From Leucobacter luti (GTDB lineage Bacteria > Actinomycetota > Actinomycetes > Actinomycetales > Microbacteriaceae), in NCBI RefSeq assembly GCF_004217175.1, contig NZ_SHKI01000003.1, forward strand, positions 100,984 to 164,983: a DNA stretch of 64,000 bases, written 5' to 3'. This document shows positions 50,481 through 56,922 of this stretch, in pieces; position 1 is the first letter of the stretch; every line of letters begins with the position of its first letter. The notes under the pieces were generated by a model. That model saw only the letters and a program-made list of their open reading frames with translations, was not told where the DNA came from and did no database searches. Made by a program: the position numbers and the translations under genes.

Positions 50481-50861
50481 CTAGGGTGTTGCGGTGCCGC
50501 CCTCGCGGCGCTCCCCGCGTGCCTCGCGGCGCGCACGGCGCGCAGCGCGCCAGGTGTTCCAGCGCTCCCAGAACCGCGCGAGCACCCGCCTGAGCCAGCC
50601 CAGCAGCCGCCGCGCCCAGTGAAATTCGGTGCCCAGGATCGTCAGGCCAATAAACACGATCAGCCAGCCGGGACCCGGCAGCGGGACGAGGATCAGCCCC
50701 ACCACCACCACGAGCACGCCGAGGGTGGTCACGAGCACTCGGTAGACGGTGTTGAGCCAGGGCCTGCGCCGGATCCGCTCGCGCCACCGCGCGGCGAAGC
50801 GGCCGAACCCGCGGCTGAGCCGGTGGGCCCGCGCAGCGTCCTCGGCGTATGGATCCGTCAT
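50481..50861 (-). CDS. TIGR02611/PGPGW-type small membrane protein
   Basis: 126 residues. Two membrane segments joined by VPLPGPGWLIVFIGLTILGT, the PGPGW motif of the putative transmembrane family (TIGR02611), with very basic flanks: RERIRRRPW before and RAARRARREARGERR at the C-terminus. Function unknown. ATG 50861 begins MTDPYAED; the frame extends upstream only as Arg-rich noise. Confidence 0.8.
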   Translation of the reverse strand: MTDPYAEDAARAHRLSRGFGRFAARWRERIRRRPWLNTVYRVLVTTLGVLVVVVGLILVPLPGPGWLIVFIGLTILGTEFHWARRLLGWLRRVLARFWERWNTWRAARRARREARGERREGGTATP

Positions 50862-50920
50862 GCGTTCGAGCCTACGGCGCAGAACTGGGGATCGCCCGGA
50901 CACATCGGCTCGCGGTCTCG

Positions 50921-50926
50921 TACACT
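50921..50926 (+). promoter_or_regulatory. -10 box of a leaderless aminotransferase transcript
   Basis: TACACT ends six bases before the aminotransferase ATG (50933); no ribosome site is present. Leaderless start inferred. Confidence 0.45.
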
Positions 50927-50932
50927 TGACGC

Positions 50933-52159
50933 ATGACTCCCAGGTGGCGCACCGTTGCCCAGGCGAGCGGCCTCGCCGCCCCCGACGGGACCACGCGTCC
51001 CACGATCTTCGCCGAAATGACCGCGCTGGCTCACGCGACCGGCGCGGCAAACCTGGGGCAGGGCTTCCCCGACGCCGACGGACCGGCGTGGATCCGCGAG
51101 GCCGCGGTCGACGCGATCCGAGGCGGCGCGAACCAGTATCCGCCCGGCCGCGGGATCCCGGAGCTGCGTGCCGCGATCGCCGCCCACCAGCTCCGCCACT
51201 ACGGGATCGAGCTCGATCCAGACCGCGAAGTGCTCGTCACAGCGGGCGCCACCGAGGCGCTGGCCGCCGCGGTGACCGCGCTCGCGGGCCCGGGGGACGA
51301 GGTGGTGACCCTTGAGCCGTTCTACGACGCGCACGCGGCGGTGATCGCACTCGCGGGCGCCACGCACGTCACAGTGCCGCTGCGGCCGAGCTCGGGCGGT
51401 TTCCGTGTGGATACCGTAGCGCTCGCGGCCCGCGTGAACGAGCGCACGCGGCTCATCCTCGTCAACTCACCGCACAACCCCACGGGCACGGTGCTCAGCG
51501 ATGCGGAACTCGACGCGATTGCCGCCGCGGCCCGCCGCGTCGGGGCGATCGTTATCACCGATGAGGTGTACGAGCACCTGGTGTTCGGGGCGCGGCCGCA
51601 CCGGCCCATCGCCACCCTGCCGGGAATGGCCGAGCGCACGGTCACCATCTCTTCCGCGGGGAAGACCTTCTCCCTCACCGGGTGGAAGATCGGGTGGGCT
51701 ACGGGCCCCGCCGAGCTCATCGAGGCGCTCACCGCGGTCAAGCAGTTCCTCACCTACTCGGGCGGCGCGCCGTTCCAGCCCGCCATCGCTCGCGCCCTCA
51801 CCGAGGGCGACCCCGACATCGCGGAGCTGCGCAACTCACTCGCCGCCCGACGCGATCTCCTCATCGCGGGTCTGCGGGCAGCTGGCTTCTCGCTCGTCGA
51901 GCCCGACGGCACCTACTTCGTGTGCGCCGATGCGTCGCCGTTCTTCACCGCTGAGGTCCGAGACGGGGCCGAGTTCGCCCGCGCGCTCCCCGCACTCGCC
52001 GGCGTCGCGTGCATCCCGCTCTCCGCGTTCTGCCACCCCGGCTCAGACACCGCCGGCGCACTCGCGTCGTGGGTGCGCTTCACCTTCGTGAAGGACGAGG
52101 CGACCCTGCTCGCCGCGATCGAGCGCCTCGCGCAGCTCACGCCCCGCCCCACGCACTGA
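50933..52159 (+). CDS. Class I PLP aminotransferase (DapC/methionine-type)
   Basis: 408 residues. Fold type I aminotransferase: ANLGQGFPDADGPAWIREAA, NQYPPGRGIPELRAAIAAHQ, LVNSPHNPTGTVLSDAEL, ITDEVYEHLVFG (Asp/Tyr), and PLP lysine in SSAGKTFSLTGWKIGWATG. Close to the actinobacterial N-succinyldiaminopimelate aminotransferase and methionine/kynurenine aminotransferase group; which one cannot be told. Probably leaderless. Ended by a 9-bp stem hairpin. Confidence 0.9.
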   Translation: MTPRWRTVAQASGLAAPDGTTRPTIFAEMTALAHATGAANLGQGFPDADGPAWIREAAVDAIRGGANQYPPGRGIPELRAAIAAHQLRHYGIELDPDREVLVTAGATEALAAAVTALAGPGDEVVTLEPFYDAHAAVIALAGATHVTVPLRPSSGGFRVDTVALAARVNERTRLILVNSPHNPTGTVLSDAELDAIAAAARRVGAIVITDEVYEHLVFGARPHRPIATLPGMAERTVTISSAGKTFSLTGWKIGWATGPAELIEALTAVKQFLTYSGGAPFQPAIARALTEGDPDIAELRNSLAARRDLLIAGLRAAGFSLVEPDGTYFVCADASPFFTAEVRDGAEFARALPALAGVACIPLSAFCHPGSDTAGALASWVRFTFVKDEATLLAAIERLAQLTPRPTH

Positions 52160-52192
52160 CGCCCGCGGCCGGGCGTCCCCGCTCGCGGGCGT
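52159..52192. terminator. Bidirectional hairpin terminator
   Basis: 9-bp stem (52159-52167 with 52184-52192) between convergent aminotransferase and surface-locus genes. Confidence 0.5.
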
Positions 52193-52218
52193 GAGCGACC
52201 CGGCGAATGCCCCAGAAC

Positions 52219-53190
52219 CTACGCGGTGGGGACCGGCGCGTGGTTGCACTCCGCGCACAGCGTGCGCTTCGCGCCGTTCCCGTCGCGGTACTCCACCCGC
52301 TCCTCGTCGCGCGCGATCTCGCGGTCGCAGTCATCGCAGCGGTGCGTGCGGCGGCGCAGCGCCAGCAGCAGCCAGCCGATGAGCAGCAGGGCGATCGCGA
52401 TCCCAATCAGCGCGAGGATTCCCGTGGCACCGGTCACTGACAGCGTAGGGATCACGGGCGGCTCGGTCTCACCCGTCAGCTCAACGCCCACGTCAAAGCT
52501 CAGCACCGTCGAGTCAGCGCCGAGCGCCCGCGATGTCTCCACCGCGGCGTCCATCTCGAAGCCCACGGTCACCTGCACGGGGTCGCCCTGCGGCACCGCG
52601 ATCTCTGCGACGTTTGCGCGGCCCTCCGGTACGAGCGCGGAGAAGCGCTCCTCACCGGAAACCCCGGCGATGTCCCAGAACAGCGTGACGTCGTCAGCGA
52701 GGTTGGGGTTCTGTGCCCCCTCGGGGACCACCTCGGCGAGGTCGATCGTGACCGTCGCGACGCCGTTACCGGGCCCGGCGTTCACCACGTTGAGCGTGCG
52801 CACCACGCGGTCGCCCGGGGCTGCCACGCGGTCGCCAATGAACGTGGTCTCGGCGCGCGCGTACTCGGCCCCGGTCCAGTCGAGGTTCACCGCGGGGCCG
52901 TCCCAGGTTGCCTCGATCACGCTCGGGTCAACGGGCACCGCGGACGGGTCGGAGGCAACTCCCCCGAGGCGCTCGGGGAGCGCGCTGTCAGAGGCGGCGG
53001 GCGCCGTGTTCTGCGCCCGCGCGCCGGAGATCGGCAGGGCGTCGGCCGCCGCGAGCGCGAGCACCGAGGTGACAAGCAGCAGGATCGCGAGTACCCAAGC
53101 GATCGCCCGGCCGCGCGACGACAGGCCGTCGCGCGAGTCGATGGTGATCGCACTCAGCCGCGGGTCTCTCGTGTCGATAGACGGGGACAT
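52219..53190 (-). CDS. Surface-locus membrane protein with cytoplasmic zinc-ribbon-like tail
   Basis: 323 residues. First membrane segment at about 26-50 (AIAWVLAILLLVTSVLALAA), an extracytoplasmic beta-rich domain of about 200 residues (TFIGDRVAAPGDRVVRTLNV, reminiscent of TasA/BatA-like domains), second membrane segment at about 262-288, then a cytoplasmic tail HRCDDCDREIARDEERVEYR followed 8 residues later by LCAEC, which looks like a CxxC-CxxC zinc ribbon. ATG 53190 has GAGG 7 bases upstream; GTG 53196 and ATG 53193 overlap the peptidase stop. Last gene of the locus. Probably a scaffold or sensor for the exported subunits; family not recognised. Confidence 0.75.
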   Translation of the reverse strand: MSPSIDTRDPRLSAITIDSRDGLSSRGRAIAWVLAILLLVTSVLALAAADALPISGARAQNTAPAASDSALPERLGGVASDPSAVPVDPSVIEATWDGPAVNLDWTGAEYARAETTFIGDRVAAPGDRVVRTLNVVNAGPGNGVATVTIDLAEVVPEGAQNPNLADDVTLFWDIAGVSGEERFSALVPEGRANVAEIAVPQGDPVQVTVGFEMDAAVETSRALGADSTVLSFDVGVELTGETEPPVIPTLSVTGATGILALIGIAIALLLIGWLLLALRRRTHRCDDCDREIARDEERVEYRDGNGAKRTLCAECNHAPVPTA

Positions 53191-53192
53191 CA

Positions 53193-54092
53193 TCACGCCT
53201 CAATTCGCTTGGTCGCAGGAAGTTCACTTGACTGGTCCTCGTCGGCGGTGCCGAGGAAACGTTCGGGGGTCAGCAGCTCGGTGTCAAAGCTCGGCTCGGC
53301 AGCGTCCTGCTGCGGCGCGCGCTGCATCGCGAAGGCGAGTTCCCGCTCACGCAGCTCGAGCTCGCGCTCACGCAGTTCGAGCTCGCGCTCGACGAGCGCG
53401 TGGTCCCTGCCGGGAACCTGGGCGTCCGCGCGCCGCGCCGCGCCGTGCGCCGGGGCGGCTCCCCCGGCCGGGGTGCTCGGGCCTGCGGGCCGGGGCACGG
53501 TCATCACGGTGGTGCGCGGGCGCTTGAACGAGGACCACAGTCCGGCGATCACGAGGGCCGCGGCGGCGATCCCCACCACCAGCATGGTGTTCTCGCTGAC
53601 CCACTGGCGTGCCCAGCCGAGCTTCGGAATCCCGTACATGAAGACGCCGCGCACCTGCGCCGGCGAAATCGGCTCGTCGACCGAGGAGTTCGCGTCGCCC
53701 TGAGTGATCAGGCGGCAGCTGGTGCCGTCGTCGAAGGTGCCGATCGTCTTGCCCACCACGCGGTGCGTGATGAGGGTGGGATCGTTCGGCTTGGGGAAGA
53801 ACGTGACGATCGTGCCCACCGAGACGTCGGTGCACACCTCTGCCTCGCTGATCCCCTTCGCAACGACCACGTCGCCGGGGGCGAAAGTGGGCTCCATCGA
53901 GCCGGAGAGCACCGTGAACGAGTCGCCGCCCAGGATCCGCGGCACCGCGACGATCGCGAGCAGCAGGATGATCACTGCGAGGACGAGCGCGGAGCTGACT
54001 GCGCGGCCGGCGATGCGCCAGGGCGACTCGAACCAGCTGCTCTTCACCGCACCCCGGGAGGTGAGGCGGCGGACCTGGCGTCGAACGCTCAT
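53193..54092 (-). CDS. Signal peptidase I, ER/SipW type, with C-terminal coiled coil
   Basis: 299 residues. Membrane segment at about 31-52, catalytic Ser65 in VLSGSMEPTFAPGD, general-base His110 in LITHRVVG (no lysine), box E LITQGDANSSVD, and GVFMYGIPKLG. A second membrane segment (MLVVGIAAAALVIAGLW) is followed by about 95 cytoplasmic residues containing a charged coiled coil with the 7-residue unit ELELRER repeated. That tail is absent from ordinary SipW. ATG 54092 has GGGAG 7 bases upstream. Two intercistronic hairpins separate it from the subunit gene upstream. It likely processes the three A-x-W exported proteins of this locus. Confidence 0.9.
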   Translation of the reverse strand: MSVRRQVRRLTSRGAVKSSWFESPWRIAGRAVSSALVLAVIILLLAIVAVPRILGGDSFTVLSGSMEPTFAPGDVVVAKGISEAEVCTDVSVGTIVTFFPKPNDPTLITHRVVGKTIGTFDDGTSCRLITQGDANSSVDEPISPAQVRGVFMYGIPKLGWARQWVSENTMLVVGIAAAALVIAGLWSSFKRPRTTVMTVPRPAGPSTPAGGAAPAHGAARRADAQVPGRDHALVERELELRERELELRERELAFAMQRAPQQDAAEPSFDTELLTPERFLGTADEDQSSELPATKRIEA

Positions 54093-54170
54093 GCTGTGGC
54101 TCCCTTCAGGTGCTGAAAACTTGTGGGGCGCGTGTGCGCCGCTCGGGGGTGCCGGTCCGAGACCCGGGGT

Positions 54171-54204
54171 GGTGCCCGCCGCTCGCTGCGGAGGGGCGGG
54201 CACC
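54171..54204 (-). terminator. Second intercistronic hairpin between subunit and peptidase genes
   Basis: GGTGCCCGCC (54171-54180) pairs perfectly with 54195-54204; 14-nt loop. Confidence 0.5.
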
Positions 54205-54240
54205 TGCCGCGCCGCGGAGGCGGTGCGGGGTGTTCGGGGT

Positions 54241-54268
54241 GCGTGGGTGCCGCGCGCGGCACCCACGC
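54241..54268 (-). terminator. 28-bp perfect palindrome after the alternate-signal protein gene
   Basis: Perfect 28-bp palindrome centred at 54254/54255; as RNA an 11-bp GC stem with a GCGCGC loop, 10 bases past the stop of the 54279-55097 gene. Likely attenuates read-through into the signal peptidase gene, so that the exported subunit is made in excess (inference). Confidence 0.65.
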
Positions 54269-54278
54269 GGGCGCGGGG

Positions 54279-55097
54279 TTAGCTGAACTGCGCGCCCGTG
54301 TCGCGGACCTGCGACAGCGAGACGGTCAGGTCGCCCAGCGTGTCGGCGAGCTGCACGTCGGTGCGATCCTCGACGGTCACGTCGGTGTCCTGGTAGCGGA
54401 AGTCGCCATCCTGGTCCTCGTAGAAGGACGCGTAGATGACCACGTTCAGGTCAACCGTGGTGGCCGGCATGCCGAACACAGCGCTCTGCGCGGCGACACC
54501 GGTCACGGTCGTGGCGGTCGAGCCGAGGATGCCGTTGGTGGCGTCCTCTGCGCCCTCGTCCTGGCCGGCTGCGGGAGCCGAGAGGTAGAGCAGCGGCGCG
54601 TCAGCCGTGGTCGGCAGCACGGTCTCGCTGACGAGCAGCGCGTCGCCGTAGTAGACCTCGTAGCTGTAGTTCATGCCGGTGATGGTGTTCGCCAGCTGGT
54701 CCAGGCCATCGATGCCGACGCGGGCAACGAGGTTGTCGCCGTCGAGCGTGGCGGTGGCCTCGAACGATGCCGCGAGCTTGTCGCCCGGGGCGATGCGCCA
54801 CGTGTTCACGTCCGTGATCTTGTGGCCGGGCTGCGAGCCGTCGGATGCGCCGACGGTCTCGGTGGCGTCGACACGGTCGTTCGACACGTCCCAGAAGCTC
54901 GTGTCCTCAAGCTGCACGAGGTTCAGGTCACCGGCGGTGATGGTGCCGCCCGAGAAGGTGTCGTTCGCTGCCCACAGCGCGAAGGTCGAGCCACCGGCGA
55001 GGAGGGCGGCGGCGCCTGCGGCTACCCACAGGAGGCCGCGACGGCGCTTCTTCGGCTCGCTAACGACGATGATCTGGTCGTTATTCATTTCAGACAT
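54279..55097 (-). CDS. Alternate-type signal peptide exported protein (RER_14450-like)
   Basis: 272 residues. Basic N-terminus (EPKKRRRG), hydrophobic core at about 21-38, then FALWAANDTFSGGTITAGDL, the consensus of the alternate signal-mediated exported protein family (TIGR04089), which resembles SipW substrates. Acidic, cysteine-free mature domain rich in beta structure. CAGGAGATAAC ribosome site. It has its own 227-bp upstream gap with the nested CCTGAG dyads and is followed by two hairpins, so it may be the major subunit of a surface fibre. Function inferred from context. Confidence 0.85.
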   Translation of the reverse strand: MSEMNNDQIIVVSEPKKRRRGLLWVAAGAAALLAGGSTFALWAANDTFSGGTITAGDLNLVQLEDTSFWDVSNDRVDATETVGASDGSQPGHKITDVNTWRIAPGDKLAASFEATATLDGDNLVARVGIDGLDQLANTITGMNYSYEVYYGDALLVSETVLPTTADAPLLYLSAPAAGQDEGAEDATNGILGSTATTVTGVAAQSAVFGMPATTVDLNVVIYASFYEDQDGDFRYQDTDVTVEDRTDVQLADTLGDLTVSLSQVRDTGAQFS

Positions 55098-55248
55098 GTG
55101 TTATCTCCTGGTAGGTGAGCGCTAGGGGGATAAGGGGCCGCGACGGCGCTCGTCGACGCGGCCAAGTATGGGGGAAGTTGGTCTTGCTATATTCAGTTTG
55201 ATCTGCGATTTGCTGCCAAAACGCGAGTTCAGTAGTTTCCGGTTATTC

Positions 55249-55308
55249 CTGAGTAGTGAGTGAGCAGCACCTGAGTTCTCCTCAGGGGATGAGTCGCACT
55301 ACTCAGGG
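55249..55308. promoter_or_regulatory. Nested CCTGAG dyads (proposed LuxR operator A)
   Basis: Outer perfect inverted repeat CCTGAGTAGT (55249-55258) and ACTACTCAGG (55299-55308); inner dyad CCTGAG-N5-CTCAGG (55271-55287). Both have the same centre, and successive half-sites are 21-22 bp apart, two helical turns. About 150 bases upstream of the alternate-signal gene at 55097; a TATAGC-like -10 box lies at 55186-55191 (minus strand). Confidence 0.65.
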
Positions 55309-55324
55309 CACCGTCGCCCGGGAG

Positions 55325-56230
55325 CTAGTCCCGGGGGTCGACGTCCGGGTTGAGGTTGGTGACGATCGGGTCGAGCTCGATCACCACGTCGGGTTCCCCG
55401 GACGGATCCGGGTACACATCGGCGGACCAGTCGGCTGTGGCTCGCGCCTTGGTCGTGTCCTCCGCGGTCGCCTCGGCGAGCGCGCGGTTGTGGTAGACGC
55501 CGAGCAGCTCCAGGGCCGGCGGGTAGCCGACCGCGGCGTGCCACCGGTCGGTGGCCCCGTTGAAGCTGCCGTCCTCGGCGAGGCCGGTGACCTGCACGTC
55601 GTTGACGTAGGTGCCGTCAGCGACGTCGTTCCAGTCGAGCGCCACGCACCACTCCTGCTCCGATTCCGCGCCAGTGAGCGCGGCTCCGGGGGCCTGGAGT
55701 TCGACGTCGACGGTGTCGTACAGGTACACGTTCTTGGGCGTCTCGCCCTCGGCCAGCTCGGGGGTCTCGGGCACTGCCGAGCAGTCCCCGCCGGCGGCCG
55801 CCGGGTAGACCTTCATGGTGGTCCGCTCCAGCACTGAGCCGGGCTTGGCCACCCCGGAGGTGAGGTCGTGAGCGTCGTCGTCGGTGCGCTGCTCGGTGGT
55901 CGCGACGCTGTAGTTTAGGCCGGCGATTCCGAGCGCAGTGCCCTTCGCCGTGAAGCGCCAGATCACCGGCTCCGCGTCGATCGAGGTCTGGTCGAGCACC
56001 TCGATGATCTTTGATCCGGGGAGGGTGACGCTCACCGGCGCACCGCCGTCGGAGAAGGTGCGGGAGTCGGCGTCGAGGGATTCCTCGGCCGAGAACCTGA
56101 CGGATCCGATCGAGAAGTCCGGGACGGGGGCGTCGGTCTGCGCGTTCCAGAGGGCGTTCGCAACGAGCGCGCCGCCCATCAGCGCGACGACCGAACCGCC
56201 GATCAGCAGATTCCGAGTGCGGGCCTTCAT
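55325..56230 (-). CDS. Exported protein with SipW-type signal peptide
   Basis: 301 residues. Hydrophobic stretch at about 7-26 followed by NALWNAQTDAPVPDFSIG, an A-L-W alternate-signal site. The mature domain is acidic, with two cysteines (GDCSAVPE and EEWCVAL-like QEWCVALDW) that may pair. Start codon overlaps the previous stop as TAATG. No anchor motif. Probably an accessory subunit of the same surface structure as its neighbours; no closer family recognised. Confidence 0.78.
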   Translation of the reverse strand: MKARTRNLLIGGSVVALMGGALVANALWNAQTDAPVPDFSIGSVRFSAEESLDADSRTFSDGGAPVSVTLPGSKIIEVLDQTSIDAEPVIWRFTAKGTALGIAGLNYSVATTEQRTDDDAHDLTSGVAKPGSVLERTTMKVYPAAAGGDCSAVPETPELAEGETPKNVYLYDTVDVELQAPGAALTGAESEQEWCVALDWNDVADGTYVNDVQVTGLAEDGSFNGATDRWHAAVGYPPALELLGVYHNRALAEATAEDTTKARATADWSADVYPDPSGEPDVVIELDPIVTNLNPDVDPRD

Positions 56231-56922
56231 TATGCGCCACCCCCAGCCGTCACGAAGCCGTCGCCCTCGCGCACCTGCTGCAGTTCGACGTTGATTCCGT
56301 CGACAGACCAGGATGCGAGGTCGAGCATCGGCTGCTCGGCGGTCCAGCGGTAATCGCCGAGCACCTCAACCGTGACGACGACCGTCCAGTTCGCGGTGAC
56401 CCCAGCGTTCGAGCTCTCGAGCCCGGGGACGCGGACCGGCGTACCCAGCTGGGCCTCGCCGGTGGCGGGCGCCACCTGTGCGCCCGTGCCGTCCTCGATG
56501 CGATAGCTTGCCGCGACGATCCCGGCCTCAATGTCGCTGGCCGCGCCAGCGCCCGTGTCGACGGCGAGCTCCGCGTTCAGGTTTTCACCCTGCAGCGTGG
56601 TCGTGATCGGGACCGAGATCTCGATCACGTCGCCCGGCATCGTGTTGAAGCCGGCGGTGCCGCCGCTGAGCGTGCCGCTCTCCGGGGCGGTCACCCCGGG
56701 GGTGACCTGCTCCCAGGAGCCCTCGCTCGTCGCGACGTTCAGGTCGCCGGAGCTGACGGTGCCGCCCGAGAACGTGCTGTCCGCGTTCCAGAGGGCAACG
56801 GCCATGCTGGCGGCAGCGACCACGCCGACCGCGGCGAGCGAGGCGCCAGCAATGAGTTTCGTTCTGTACCGCATCCCGCTCACCCGCCTTCCTGCCGCTT
56901 GTAGTGTGTTGTGAAGTTTCAT
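56230..56922 (-). CDS. Alternate-type signal peptide exported protein (RER_14450-like)
   Basis: 230 residues from the ATG that overlaps the upstream stop as TAATG; ATG 56874 (16 codons later) gives a more usual signal length and remains possible. The hydrophobic segment ends in VALWNADSTFSGGTVSSGDL, nearly the same signal block as in the 54279-55097 protein. The mature domain is beta-rich, without cysteine: TMPGDVIEISVPITTTLQGE, WTVVVTVEVLGDYRWTAEQP. Coupled to both neighbours, so expression should be stoichiometric with the beta-helix protein and the 55325 protein. Confidence 0.82.
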   Translation of the reverse strand: MKLHNTLQAAGRRVSGMRYRTKLIAGASLAAVGVVAAASMAVALWNADSTFSGGTVSSGDLNVATSEGSWEQVTPGVTAPESGTLSGGTAGFNTMPGDVIEISVPITTTLQGENLNAELAVDTGAGAASDIEAGIVAASYRIEDGTGAQVAPATGEAQLGTPVRVPGLESSNAGVTANWTVVVTVEVLGDYRWTAEQPMLDLASWSVDGINVELQQVREGDGFVTAGGGA

